DNA from: Pseudomonas inefficax
Lineage (GTDB): Bacteria > Pseudomonadota > Gammaproteobacteria > Pseudomonadales > Pseudomonadaceae
DNA length: 64,000 bases
NCBI RefSeq assembly: GCF_900277125.1
Contig: NZ_OPYN01000224.1
Span: forward strand, 148,275-212,274
Reading direction: 5' to 3'
The notes below the pieces were generated by a model, which was given only the letters and a program-made list of their open reading frames with translations, did not search any database and was not told the origin of the DNA. Both the position numbers and the translations under genes were made by a program. This document shows, piece after piece, positions 8,428-17,407 of this stretch (positions are counted from its first letter, which is position 1; each line of letters opens with the position of its first letter).

Positions 8428-10236
8428 TCAGGTGATATCGGCCTTGGCCGGCTCATCCAGGCCCATGGCATGCAGGCGGGCATAATGGCCATTGGCCGCG
8501 AGCAGCTCGGCATGGGTGCCGCGTTCGACCAGGCGGCCCTGGTCCATGACCAGGATCTGGTCGGCCTTCTCGATGGTCGACAGGCGGTGGGCGATCACCA
8601 GCGTGGTACGGCCCTGCATCACATGGTCCAGTGCAGCCTGGATATGCCGCTCGGACTCGGTATCCAGCGCCGAGGTGGCTTCGTCGAGGATCAGCAGCGG
8701 TGCGTTCTTCAACAGTGCCCGGGCGATGGCTAGGCGCTGGCGCTGGCCGCCGGAGAGCAACACACCGTTTTCACCCACGTAGGTATCGAAGCCTTTTGGC
8801 AGCCGGTCGACGAACTCCTTGGCGTAGGCATCGGCCGCAGCGGCTTCGATGTCGGCGCGCGGGGCGCCGGCCAGGTCACCATAGGCGATGTTGTTGGCCA
8901 CGGTATCGTTGAACAGGGTGACATGCTGGGTCACCTGCGAAACGTGGCGACGCAGGTTGCGCAGACGATAGTCCTCGATCTCCACGCCATCGAGCAGGAT
9001 CTGCCCGTGATCGTGGTGATAGAAGCGCGGGATCAGCGCTGCCAGGGTCGACTTGCCACTGCCGGAACGGCCGACCAGTGCAATCATCTGCCCTGGCTCG
9101 GCGACGAAGCTGATATCGCTCAACACCTCACGCTCGGTACCTGGGTAGGTGAAGCTGAGGTTGCGCACTTCCAGGCGACCTTCCACCCGCTCCTTCTCGA
9201 CGGTACCGCTGTCCACTTCAGGTGCTTCGTCCAGTTGTTCGAAGATGCTTTCGGCGCCGGCCAGGCCCTTCTGGATGGTGGAGCTGACTTCCGAAAGCTG
9301 ACGAATCGGCTTGGGCAACAGACCGGCGGCGGTAATGTAAGCCACCAGGTCACCGGCAGTGGAATCACCGCGCAGGAACAGCACCAGGAACATCAGCGCG
9401 GCCATGGCGCTGTAGATCACCAGCTGCAGCATCGGCGTGTACAGCGAGCCGGTCTTGGTCATATGCAGCTGCTTGTCGGTATTGCTCTGGCTGGCCTTGC
9501 CGAACCGCTGCTGCTCGTAGGCCTCGCCGCCGAAGCTGCGCACCACGCGGTAGCCCTGGATGGTTTCCGAGGCGACATGGGTGACATCCCCCATGGCCAC
9601 CTGGATCTTCTTGCTCTGCTTGCGGAATTTCTTGCTGGCGACGCTGACCATCACCGCGATCACCGGCAGGATGGCGACCATTACCAGGGTCAAGTGCCAG
9701 TTCATCCACAACAGGTAGCCGAACAGGAACACCACGGTCAGGCCTTCGCGGATCACCACCTTGATCGCATCGGTGGCAGCACCGGTTACCATTGTCACGT
9801 TGAAGGTAATGCGCGAGATCAAGTGCCCGGAGTTGTGGTTGTCGAAGTAGCGGTTAGGCAGCACCAGCAGCTTGTTGAACAGTTCCACACGCAGGTCGTG
9901 CACCAGACACAGGGAAACCTTGGCCAGGAAGTAGTTGCCAAGGAACGAGCCCAGCCCCTGCCACGCGGCGATCAGGATGATCAGCAGCGGCACCGCCTGC
10001 AGCAGTTGCAGGTCGCGCAGGTAGGGAACGTTGGGGAACAACACTGCTTCGGGGTTGCTCAGCCCATCGACGAAATACTTCAGGATCCCGGCCAGCATCG
10101 GCTGGGTCGAGGCAAAGATCACGAAACCGATGATGCTCAGCAGGAAAATGCCGACATAGGGTTTCACATAGCTCAGCAGCCGGAAGTAGATCTTCAGGCT
10201 GGAGGTGTGTTCCGCCGATCGCGGTGTTTCGGCCAT
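8428..10236 (-). CDS. msbA: Lipid A/LPS ABC exporter (flippase) MsbA
   Basis: A 602-residue ABC half-transporter that flips lipid A-core across the inner membrane. An N-terminal six-helix permease domain (about 20-320) precedes a nucleotide-binding domain with Walker A VGRSGSGKST, signature LSGGQRQRLAIARALL, Walker B LLILDEATSALD and switch His in VIAHRLST. The ATG at 10236 is preferred over a TTG two codons upstream. The neighbours are hldE downstream and an O-antigen-ligase-like gene upstream, the classical LPS arrangement. Confidence 0.95.
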   Translation of the reverse strand: MAETPRSAEHTSSLKIYFRLLSYVKPYVGIFLLSIIGFVIFASTQPMLAGILKYFVDGLSNPEAVLFPNVPYLRDLQLLQAVPLLIILIAAWQGLGSFLGNYFLAKVSLCLVHDLRVELFNKLLVLPNRYFDNHNSGHLISRITFNVTMVTGAATDAIKVVIREGLTVVFLFGYLLWMNWHLTLVMVAILPVIAVMVSVASKKFRKQSKKIQVAMGDVTHVASETIQGYRVVRSFGGEAYEQQRFGKASQSNTDKQLHMTKTGSLYTPMLQLVIYSAMAALMFLVLFLRGDSTAGDLVAYITAAGLLPKPIRQLSEVSSTIQKGLAGAESIFEQLDEAPEVDSGTVEKERVEGRLEVRNLSFTYPGTEREVLSDISFVAEPGQMIALVGRSGSGKSTLAALIPRFYHHDHGQILLDGVEIEDYRLRNLRRHVSQVTQHVTLFNDTVANNIAYGDLAGAPRADIEAAAADAYAKEFVDRLPKGFDTYVGENGVLLSGGQRQRLAIARALLKNAPLLILDEATSALDTESERHIQAALDHVMQGRTTLVIAHRLSTIEKADQILVMDQGRLVERGTHAELLAANGHYARLHAMGLDEPAKADIT

Positions 10237-10251
10237 TATCAAGCTCGCTGT

Positions 10252-11427
10252 TCAGGTTGAACCGGAAATTTTACCACAGGCGCCATTTTCGGCACTCCCC
10301 CATGGCAGCAACATGGCCAGGCCCACGGGCAGCCAGCTGATGAACCATTCGGCACGTGGCGTACCGGTGAGGCTGGCGGCATCGAACTGCATCGCCAGGG
10401 TGGAGTACACCCAGAAGCCGAGCAGGATCTTGCCGAACAGCGTGCCGCGTGCGCGTACGATTTCACCCAGGGTGTACAGCCACACCATGACCCACAGCAG
10501 CATGCCGGGCAGGCCCATCTCCACGGCGATGTGGGTGAACATGTTGTGGGTATGGTCGAAGTGCTTGCCCACAGCACTCACATCGTAGGCAGCACCCAGG
10601 CCAAGCCCGGTCCACGGGTGCGCGGCGATCATGTCAACCACAGCATGGAAGATTTCCGGCCGGTAGGACGAGCCGCGGTGGGCGATCACGTCGTACACAA
10701 GATAGAAGGCCAGGCCGGTGGCGATGGCCGCCAGCATGGCGAACACCCGGCTGTGGCGGTCACGGAACCACAGCGGCGCCAGGATCACGGTGAGTACCAA
10801 GGCCAGGATTGCCCCACGGCTCTGGCTGAGCATGGCAAACAGGCCCAGGCAAACCAGTGCCGCCAGCCACAACAACTGCAGGCCACGTTGCCGCGGCGGC
10901 TCGTAAAGCAGGAAAAGCACGGCCGCACCGATGACATAGGCGCCCAGGATCGGGTGCGATATCTCGCCGATGCCCTCCAGGCGTGCCAGCAAAGGCATGC
11001 CCAGCACACCATAGAAATGGATGACCGAAACCAGTGCGGCAACGGCCAGCAAGGCGCTGCCGGCCAGCAGCAGTTGACGAATGCGGGCCTGACCGAGCTG
11101 GCCCAGTAGCGGGAACGCCAGCAGGAATACCAGGATGTAGAGCAGGCGCTTGGCCTCGCGCCCCGGGTCTTCTGCAGCCGACCAGACCAGGCTGAGCCCG
11201 CTCCACGCGAGCAGCAACGACACACTCCCCCACAAGGCAGGCTGACGCCGCCAGGCCTGTACGATGACCTGCCTCGCGGACCACGCCATTACCAGCGTCG
11301 GTAACCACAGGAACAGCACCAGGCCTTGCTGATAGACCTTGTTGCTCGGTGCCAGGGCAATCGCTGCCAGGAACCAGACCAGACCAAACCCCAACCAGGC
11401 TTGCGCCCAGCTTTTTTGATACAACAT
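10252..11427 (-). CDS. O-antigen ligase-family polytopic membrane protein (WaaL/Wzy_C)
   Basis: A 391-residue, strongly hydrophobic protein with about ten predicted membrane segments. A large loop before the last helices contains SSYRPEIFHAVVDMIAAHPWTGLGLGAAYDV and DHTHNMFTHIAVEMGLPGMLL, which is the Wzy_C/O-antigen-ligase signature including the conserved His in the HN motif. WaaL enzymes join undecaprenyl-linked glycan to lipid A-core on the periplasmic face. It starts 15 bp before msbA on the same strand, as waaL does near msbA in P. aeruginosa. A true ligase and another Wzy_C enzyme cannot be told apart from sequence alone. Confidence 0.82.
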   Translation of the reverse strand: MLYQKSWAQAWLGFGLVWFLAAIALAPSNKVYQQGLVLFLWLPTLVMAWSARQVIVQAWRRQPALWGSVSLLLAWSGLSLVWSAAEDPGREAKRLLYILVFLLAFPLLGQLGQARIRQLLLAGSALLAVAALVSVIHFYGVLGMPLLARLEGIGEISHPILGAYVIGAAVLFLLYEPPRQRGLQLLWLAALVCLGLFAMLSQSRGAILALVLTVILAPLWFRDRHSRVFAMLAAIATGLAFYLVYDVIAHRGSSYRPEIFHAVVDMIAAHPWTGLGLGAAYDVSAVGKHFDHTHNMFTHIAVEMGLPGMLLWVMVWLYTLGEIVRARGTLFGKILLGFWVYSTLAMQFDAASLTGTPRAEWFISWLPVGLAMLLPWGSAENGACGKISGST

Positions 11428-11527
11428 CCTTCCCCCGATGAACCAAAGACACCATCCAATGGTGCTACAACATTATTTTCGGCATTATTGCCGGTCATTC
11501 TGTTCGCCCGACGACAAGGCTCTATTC

Positions 11528-12133
11528 ATGCAATGCTCCCGGCTCCCCCAGGTCGACTTCGATCAGCTGACACAAGGCGCACAGGTGCTTGAGGCAGATA
11601 GCCATGGCGCCAAAGTCTACCTGCTCGCGGATGGTAATTTCCTCAAGGTTTTTCGTAGAAAGCGGTTGATTTCATCTGCACTGCTGCGCCCGTACTCGCA
11701 GCGCTTCGTCGACAACGCCGCACGCCTTGCACAACTGGGCATCCCCACACTGGAAGTAATCAGCCAGCACAAGCTCGACCTGCCAGGCCGCACCGCCGTG
11801 CTGTACCGCCCGCTGCCTGGGCGTACCTTACTGCAGATGTCGCGCGATGAAGGTTTCAGCTGGGACACCTACCTGCCGCGCCTGATCGAACTGATCCGTC
11901 AACTGCACCGCAGCGGCGTGTACTTCCGCTCGTTGCACCTGGGCAATGTGGTGGTCACTCCCGACCAGCACCTGGGGCTGATCGACGTGGCCGACATGCG
12001 CTTCCTGCGCCCGCCACTGTCGGCGCGCATGATTCGGCGCAACGTGCAGCATATGGTGCGATACATCGAGCGGGAGAACCTGGGCGACCGGTTCCCCCTT
12101 GCCGCCTTCGAGGCAGCCCTGCTGGCACGCTGA
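11528..12133 (+). CDS. Small kinase-fold protein of the LPS core region
   Basis: A 201-residue protein with a short protein-kinase-like fold. It shows YLLADGNFLKVFRRK (lysine of the nucleotide site), a catalytic-loop-like VYFRSLHLGNVVV and a metal-site-like GLIDVADMRF. These patterns resemble the WaaP/InaA/RIO-like kinases that phosphorylate LPS core sugars, and P. aeruginosa has a kinase-like gene (PA4998) at this position. The open frame runs back to 11438, but the ATG at 11528 fits the domain start better. It is the only plus-strand gene in the block and converges with the next glycosyltransferase, with three bases between the two stops. Target unknown. Confidence 0.7.
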   Translation: MQCSRLPQVDFDQLTQGAQVLEADSHGAKVYLLADGNFLKVFRRKRLISSALLRPYSQRFVDNAARLAQLGIPTLEVISQHKLDLPGRTAVLYRPLPGRTLLQMSRDEGFSWDTYLPRLIELIRQLHRSGVYFRSLHLGNVVVTPDQHLGLIDVADMRFLRPPLSARMIRRNVQHMVRYIERENLGDRFPLAAFEAALLAR

Positions 12134-12136
12134 GCG

Positions 12137-13228
12137 TCAGCTGCGCAGCAGGCTTTGCGAGCCGTGGCAGAATGCTTGCCAGGCCTGCTCCGGCGCCAGC
12201 GCCTCACGCTGCCGGGCAGCTACCGCCGGGGCACCGAGCACCGAGCAACGTTCGATCGCCTCGGCCCAGGCATTTTCATTGGCTACAGGCAAATAGCCAC
12301 CGGTGTCCTGCAGCTGCTCGCGGAACACCTGCAGGTCGCTGCACACCACCGGCACATCGGCCATGACCGCCTCCTGCACCACCAGCCCCAGGCCTTCGGA
12401 GCGCGAAGGCACCAATAGCCAGTCGAATGCCCGGTACAACTGCTGCAGGTCGTCGCGGTGACCGCTCAAGTGAACACGCCCGGCCAGGCCCAATGCGTCG
12501 ATACGGGCTTGCAGCACCTCATGCTGAGGGCCTTCACCGATTATTGCCAACTGCAGGTTCGGCTGACGTACACAGGCCTTGGCGAACGCCTCGATCAGCA
12601 TCTCGAAACCCTTGCTTTCCACCAGCCGCCCGACCGCACCCAGCATCACCCCGGTTACCGGTGGCAATTGCAGGGCTCGCCTGGCCGCCTCCCGGCTTAG
12701 CAACGGCTCGGCGAAAGCCAGCGGGTCAAGGGCCATGCGCAAAGTCTGCACCGGTCTGCCAAGGTCGTGTTCGAGCGATGTGGCAAGCGTCTGCGAAACG
12801 GCGGCGATGCTCAGCCGATCGGCAGGGAACATGCGCAGCAGGCGAATATCACTGGCATTCAGGCGCGTCTTGCCGTGGAACAGCACCTTGGCACGTACCT
12901 GCGGAACCTGCTGCAACAACGGCAACACCAACCGCGCCACACCGACACCGTCAAGGAGCACGACCTCAGCCTGGGCCTCGTTCAGCGCCTTGCGCAAGCG
13001 CATGCGCAACCATGGGCGCAACAGGCGCCAGAAGTGCCGCCCTTTCAGCGCTCGTGCGGGCATATGCCATTCCCGGGTCGAACCAAGCCCACAGCAGAGC
13101 CCGCTACCCAGCAACAGCCAGTTACTGATCCGGGCATCGGCACCCGCGTGCGACAGTACCTGCCGATGCACCTTGTGGATGGACATGTACGGCGTTCCAC
13201 CCGCCCACATCATATTGACGATGTTCAT
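12137..13228 (-). CDS. Glycosyltransferase family 4-like protein
   Basis: A 363-residue GT-B glycosyltransferase. The C-terminal Rossmann domain has the family 1/4 pattern GAVGRLVESKGFEMLIEAF, LAIIGEGP and PSRSEGLGLVVQEAVMADVPVVCSD, including the EGLG..E nucleotide-sugar-binding element. The ATG at 13228 is preceded by GGGAGAGGG; the longer frame would run into the next gene. It belongs to the surface-polysaccharide/LPS core cluster. Donor and acceptor sugars are unknown. Confidence 0.85.
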   Translation of the reverse strand: MNIVNMMWAGGTPYMSIHKVHRQVLSHAGADARISNWLLLGSGLCCGLGSTREWHMPARALKGRHFWRLLRPWLRMRLRKALNEAQAEVVLLDGVGVARLVLPLLQQVPQVRAKVLFHGKTRLNASDIRLLRMFPADRLSIAAVSQTLATSLEHDLGRPVQTLRMALDPLAFAEPLLSREAARRALQLPPVTGVMLGAVGRLVESKGFEMLIEAFAKACVRQPNLQLAIIGEGPQHEVLQARIDALGLAGRVHLSGHRDDLQQLYRAFDWLLVPSRSEGLGLVVQEAVMADVPVVCSDLQVFREQLQDTGGYLPVANENAWAEAIERCSVLGAPAVAARQREALAPEQAWQAFCHGSQSLLRS

Positions 13229-13265
13229 GGGCCCTCTCCCGCTCATGTCAGGTGGGACAGCGACT

Positions 13266-14039
13266 TCATTGAACAAAAATGGTGATTCCCATGCCGATCA
13301 CGGCACCCGCCACCAGCGTCAATGCCAGCTTTATCCGATCACGTCTACGACGTTTGGCCTTGCGCTTCACTTCGATGGGCAAGGTCACGTGATTACCAAA
13401 TCCGGTGTGCAATACTGCATCACCCTCCAGGGTGACCGCTGTAAGGTTTAACTCAGCGTAGCGTCGGGAAAGTGCCTTCTCTCCAGCATAGGCGGCAAAT
13501 GGCGCGCAACGCTGGTAATCGCTCAAACGACGCAGCCCCGGGTTGAGCGAAAACGCCTGCCACTCGGCCTTGTCGGACAGCAGCGGGTAGCATGGCACCC
13601 CGGCGATCACCTGGCGATCGCCCAGGCGGATGTACGGACTGTGGATGGCCAGGTCATGGGCATGGCTGCGCAGCCACACCTGCAACAGGTCGGGGCTGAC
13701 CTCCAGGATGGCCCGTGAGTCTTCGACGAAGCCCTGGCGATAGAAGCGCCAGTCATCCTCGCAGTGAAAGATGTAGGGCGTCTTGACGTGGCTGTAGGCC
13801 AGGTCGATAGACGGCAGCTGGCCCAGCTTGGGCCGGTTGACGAACACCTTGCAGTGCGATTTCCAGTGTTCCGGCACAGCGGCATGCACGGCATCGTCAC
13901 CGGAATCTTCGGTGATGAACACTTCGCGAATGGGCGCGGTGTTGTAGCGATCGAAACTCTCAAGCGTATCTTTGAGCAGATCGAACCGCCCACAACTGGT
14001 CACGACGAGCGTGACGTCACTCTCATTTGAAAAGCGCAC
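13266..14039 (-). CDS. GT-A type glycosyltransferase with C-terminal membrane anchor
   Basis: A 257-residue protein starting at GTG 14039 behind GGAGGG. The N-terminal VTLVVTSCGRFDLLKDTLESF is typical of family 2-like GT-A enzymes, and HCEDDWRFY (Glu94-Asp95-Asp96) supplies a DxD-like metal site. A basic stretch (KRKAKRRRRDR) precedes a single hydrophobic helix at about 237-256, so the enzyme is probably tethered to the cytoplasmic membrane by its C terminus. Its place resembles wapR of P. aeruginosa, a core rhamnosyltransferase, but orthology is not shown. The sugar is unknown. Confidence 0.75.
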   Translation of the reverse strand: MRFSNESDVTLVVTSCGRFDLLKDTLESFDRYNTAPIREVFITEDSGDDAVHAAVPEHWKSHCKVFVNRPKLGQLPSIDLAYSHVKTPYIFHCEDDWRFYRQGFVEDSRAILEVSPDLLQVWLRSHAHDLAIHSPYIRLGDRQVIAGVPCYPLLSDKAEWQAFSLNPGLRRLSDYQRCAPFAAYAGEKALSRRYAELNLTAVTLEGDAVLHTGFGNHVTLPIEVKRKAKRRRRDRIKLALTLVAGAVIGMGITIFVQ

Positions 14040-14105
14040 CGGACTCCCTCCGCATTGCGACTATCGACTTTCAACGCCCGTTCCTTGGGCGCGAAAGTTC
14101 TTATG

Positions 14106-15062
14106 TTAGATGCCCAGCTTCAGGCGCAACCGCTGCCATGCAGATAACGGCGGATGGGGCCTGAGCGCCGGGCGCATATGGTCGACGATGCTACGTCCAA
14201 CTGCGCCGAAACTGAAACGGGAAACCGCCAGATGGCGGCCATTTTCTGCAATCTGCCGGGCCAGCTCAGGGTCCGCACGCAAACGGTGGAGCTTTTCCTG
14301 GAGGGTCGGGATGCTGTCATAGAACACCACGTTGTGCATGTCCTGCAGGCCCAGCGCTCGGTTCTCTTCCTCGCCCTGGTCATACGCCAGCAGCACACAG
14401 CCACAGGCCATGGCTTCGAAGTTCTTGATCATGTATTCGCCCATGCCGACGTCGGCACTGACGAAGAAGCGGATCCGGTTGAGCGTGTTGCAATAGTCTT
14501 CACCCGACTTGGTACGAGTGACTACCAGGTTCTCGACCCGGCCCAGCTCGTCCAGCAAGGCCTTGCGGCCGCTGTAGGCCACGCTGTTGGTGCTGCCGAC
14601 GAAGGCCAGCTCGATGTCGCGCTCACGCCCCTGGTCGGCAAGCAACTGCTCGTCGTAGCCCTTGGGCACGAACACGGCGTCGAAACCTTCCTGGCGCAGG
14701 CGCTCGCTGACCATGTAGCCGGAGCTGATTACCCGCGCCCAAGGCAACTTGCGGTAATGGGCGCTGAACTTGCCGGTGTATTTGCACGGGATGTAGTTCT
14801 GGTAAGCATCGTGCTCGAGGATGACCAGGTTCGGCACGGTACGGATGAATGCCACCTGACGGATTTCCTGCTTGAAACGCAGGAAGAAGACAATGCGGTC
14901 ATAGCGCTCGACCTGCACTTCACGCTTGAAATAGCGGCGCAGGTTGCGCTGGTCTTCGCTGGTCAGCCAGCGCAGGTCGCACTCGCAGTTGGCCGCGACG
15001 CCATCGTACAGGCGGTCGAGAATCGCCCGCTGTTCCTTCTGCACCAGAAATAGGACTTTCAT
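14106..15062 (-). CDS. ssg: Surface-sugar glycosyltransferase, Ssg-like
   Basis: A 318-residue protein with the C-terminal fold of CgeB/GT4-type glycosyltransferases, including MGEYMIKNFEAMACGCVLLAYDQGEEENRALG. The ATG at 15062 opens the conserved MKVLFLVQKEQ. The name rests on family and gene order: in P. aeruginosa, Ssg (PA5001) sits between wapR and the PIG-L deacetylase dnpA, as here. Ssg affects LPS/exopolysaccharide, motility and attachment in pseudomonads. The linkage made is unknown. Confidence 0.62.
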   Translation of the reverse strand: MKVLFLVQKEQRAILDRLYDGVAANCECDLRWLTSEDQRNLRRYFKREVQVERYDRIVFFLRFKQEIRQVAFIRTVPNLVILEHDAYQNYIPCKYTGKFSAHYRKLPWARVISSGYMVSERLRQEGFDAVFVPKGYDEQLLADQGRERDIELAFVGSTNSVAYSGRKALLDELGRVENLVVTRTKSGEDYCNTLNRIRFFVSADVGMGEYMIKNFEAMACGCVLLAYDQGEEENRALGLQDMHNVVFYDSIPTLQEKLHRLRADPELARQIAENGRHLAVSRFSFGAVGRSIVDHMRPALRPHPPLSAWQRLRLKLGI

Positions 15063-15110
15063 TGGGTTCCTTGGGCGCTCTGCGCCATCGCGGTCAACCA
15101 TGGGGCGCGG

Positions 15111-16514
15111 CTACAGCTCACGCCGCCAGAACAGTTCATGTCGGCGCACGGCCTTGCGGAAAAATTCGTTCTCGCCGTAAGGCGACGGCCGCCGCCCGGC
15201 CAGCCAGCGCTGCAACAGGCGGCGCAGGCGACGCTTGAACGGCGCCGGCGGCTGCAGGTCGTGCATCATGCCCAGGGCCATGGCCTTGTCGCGCTGGGTC
15301 GCCAGGTCCAGAACCAGGCTGCAAGGGGCCCAGGCCTGGGCAACACTCAGCTGTGGCGGCAAGGCCACGCCATCACCACTGTCGCCCATTGGCCAACGGT
15401 CGTTGTCATGCAGGTGGTTGGCGTAGCACAGCAGGGTTTGCGGCTGCCAGGCCAGGCCTTGCAAGGCTTCCAGCACCGCTGCCTGGGCACAGATGTGGTC
15501 GGGGTGCGGGTCGAGCTGCGGGTGCGGCATCACCAGCACCTCTGGCTTGGCCATTTCCAGCAAGGCCCGCAGGTCGGCCAGCAGGTTGTGCCAGGTCGGC
15601 GCGCCATCACCGTCGGCCGGCAGCGGGAACGGGTTGAACTGGCGGAACACGCGAATATCGGCGAGGTCAGCCTCGCGGGAAGCGGCCGGCTGGTCTGGCG
15701 CGGCCTGCATGGCAGGCAGTTGCAGGCAGAAGTAGCCCAGCTGCACACAACGCGACTCCGCCACACCGGCCCAGCGTGGCACGGCAATACTGTCCCAGGC
15801 CCGCAGGCGGCCCTTCAGCCGCGCGGCCTCGGCCTTTGCCAGCCCCATCTGCTGATAGTGTTCGGCCTCGATCTCACCGGCGGTCAGGGTCACTACCCAG
15901 GTTTCGTCAGCCTGGCTGTATAGACCGTAAGCGGCCAGCTCGGCGTCATCGGCATGCGGCGCGATCACCATCACCCGGCGCCGTTGCAGCTCCACCGCCG
16001 GGGTTATCCACAAGCGCGGCTGGCCTGACAGCCGGCAATGCCGGCCACGCAGGCGCAACGCGCCAGCCTGCAGAGGTGCGGCGAGGCCGGTCAGGTTGAG
16101 AAAGCGCACGCCATCGACGCCGCGCTCGAAGGTTTGCCGGTCGGCCTGCTCGCCAGCCACCAGCTCGACCTGTGGGTCGAGGAAGCGTCCCAGCCAGCTG
16201 CTTTTCACCTGCAGCTCGAGAATCAGGGTTTCGTTGCCTTGCAATGCACAGTCAGCCTTGAGCAGGCCGCCGTTCAGGCTGGCAGGGGCTTCCCGCGTCT
16301 GCTCGCCGAAGTCGTAGGCGTAGTCCTCGCCTGGCGCGTAGAACAGGTGGTCGGCAAACCAGGCCTCATGGGCAGCCCACAGCAGCGGCAACAGCAGTAG
16401 TGGCAACCACCACCAGCTGAACACACCTACGGCCACCAGCGCGACCAGCCCCGCCAGCAAGCCCAGGCGCTTGCTGCGCCGGTGGCGCTTGAGCAACTGC
16501 TGCTTGCGACTCAC
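15111..16514 (-). CDS. dnpA: PIG-L family de-N-acetylase, DnpA-like
   Basis: A 467-residue protein whose start is best placed at GTG 16514, which overlaps the TGA of the upstream gene (GTGA). Two hydrophobic N-terminal segments (about 18-52) anchor it. The PIG-L zinc motif follows in VMVIAPHADDAELAAYG, with a second metal ligand motif in MPHPQLDPHPDH. PIG-L enzymes remove acetyl groups from N-acetylated sugars. The P. aeruginosa protein at this locus (PA5002, DnpA) acts on LPS core and influences antibiotic persistence. Coupling to the mig-14-like gene supports a role in surface modification. Confidence 0.78.
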   Translation of the reverse strand: MSRKQQLLKRHRRSKRLGLLAGLVALVAVGVFSWWWLPLLLLPLLWAAHEAWFADHLFYAPGEDYAYDFGEQTREAPASLNGGLLKADCALQGNETLILELQVKSSWLGRFLDPQVELVAGEQADRQTFERGVDGVRFLNLTGLAAPLQAGALRLRGRHCRLSGQPRLWITPAVELQRRRVMVIAPHADDAELAAYGLYSQADETWVVTLTAGEIEAEHYQQMGLAKAEAARLKGRLRAWDSIAVPRWAGVAESRCVQLGYFCLQLPAMQAAPDQPAASREADLADIRVFRQFNPFPLPADGDGAPTWHNLLADLRALLEMAKPEVLVMPHPQLDPHPDHICAQAAVLEALQGLAWQPQTLLCYANHLHDNDRWPMGDSGDGVALPPQLSVAQAWAPCSLVLDLATQRDKAMALGMMHDLQPPAPFKRRLRRLLQRWLAGRRPSPYGENEFFRKAVRRHELFWRREL

Positions 16515-17407
16515 GCCTGATACACCGGTACGGGGTTGCACCAGCGGTCCTTGTACTCGCGGTCGGCACGGCCGAACGAGAACCGCAGCGGCTTGTTGCG
16601 CGCACGGGCGTCTTCCCAGGCGGCCTGGGTATTGAGGAAGCTCAGCACGCTACCGGGGCTGAAGGCCTTGGTTTCAGGGTCGACACCGCCATTGATGTAC
16701 TCGACGCTTATCCATTCCGGCGCTTCGACACGGTACACCAGCTGGATGGCGATCGGCTTGCCGTCCAACAGCAGCACCGAGCCAATCAGCAGCTCGCGCA
16801 GGCGTTCCAGCACCTCGGCCATGCGCTCGGCACCAGTAGCCGGGAAGCCCCAGCGGCGCTGGAACAGGTCGCAGTACATGCTGGCGATTTCCTTCGCGCT
16901 GAAGTCGCTGATCGGGCGCACCACGCCGCCCGCCTCTTCCAGCAGGCGCAGCTCGCGGCGCTGGTTGTAGCGGAACTTCTTCGACAGGTCTTCGTGGGCG
17001 CGGGCCATGGCCAGCTGTTCCTTCTGCGCCTTGAGGCCGCTGAAGCGGCCCTGGTTCAGTTCGGACAGGTAGCGCGCGGCATGGCGCAACGGTGCAGCGG
17101 CATCTGCCGCCGCCGGCAGGATGATCTCGGCGTTGCCCAGGTCGAACAGGGCCTTTTTACCTGCACGCTTGAGCACATCCTTGGACAGCGCAAGGTGGCG
17201 CCCCCAGGTGGGGATGGCGGCCTTCAGCTCGCCGGCCTGGTGCCAACCCAGGTAACGCACCGGGATCTGTGCCAGGTCCGCCAGTTGCTCGACTACCAGT
17301 GGATGGGTAGCGACACTTCCGCCAAAGCGGGCCCATGCCTCGGCGTAGGCCTTGGCGTCGATAACTTGCCAACCGCGCTCGCGGAAGGCCTGGATACGGT
17401 TGAGCAT
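16511..17407 (-). CDS. mig-14: Mig-14-like GNAT-fold protein
   Basis: A 298-residue soluble protein of the GNAT/FemX-like superfamily, related by length and position to Mig-14, which supports resistance to cationic antimicrobial peptides in Salmonella and P. aeruginosa (PA5003). Recognisable segments are KFRYNQRRELRLLEEAGG, VLLLDGKPIAIQLVYRVEAPEWISVEYINGG and FSFGRADREYKDRWCNPVPVYQ. It is translationally coupled on both sides: TGATG with the upstream glycosyltransferase and GTGA with dnpA. The biochemical activity of the family is not established. Confidence 0.72.
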   Translation of the reverse strand: MLNRIQAFRERGWQVIDAKAYAEAWARFGGSVATHPLVVEQLADLAQIPVRYLGWHQAGELKAAIPTWGRHLALSKDVLKRAGKKALFDLGNAEIILPAAADAAAPLRHAARYLSELNQGRFSGLKAQKEQLAMARAHEDLSKKFRYNQRRELRLLEEAGGVVRPISDFSAKEIASMYCDLFQRRWGFPATGAERMAEVLERLRELLIGSVLLLDGKPIAIQLVYRVEAPEWISVEYINGGVDPETKAFSPGSVLSFLNTQAAWEDARARNKPLRFSFGRADREYKDRWCNPVPVYQA

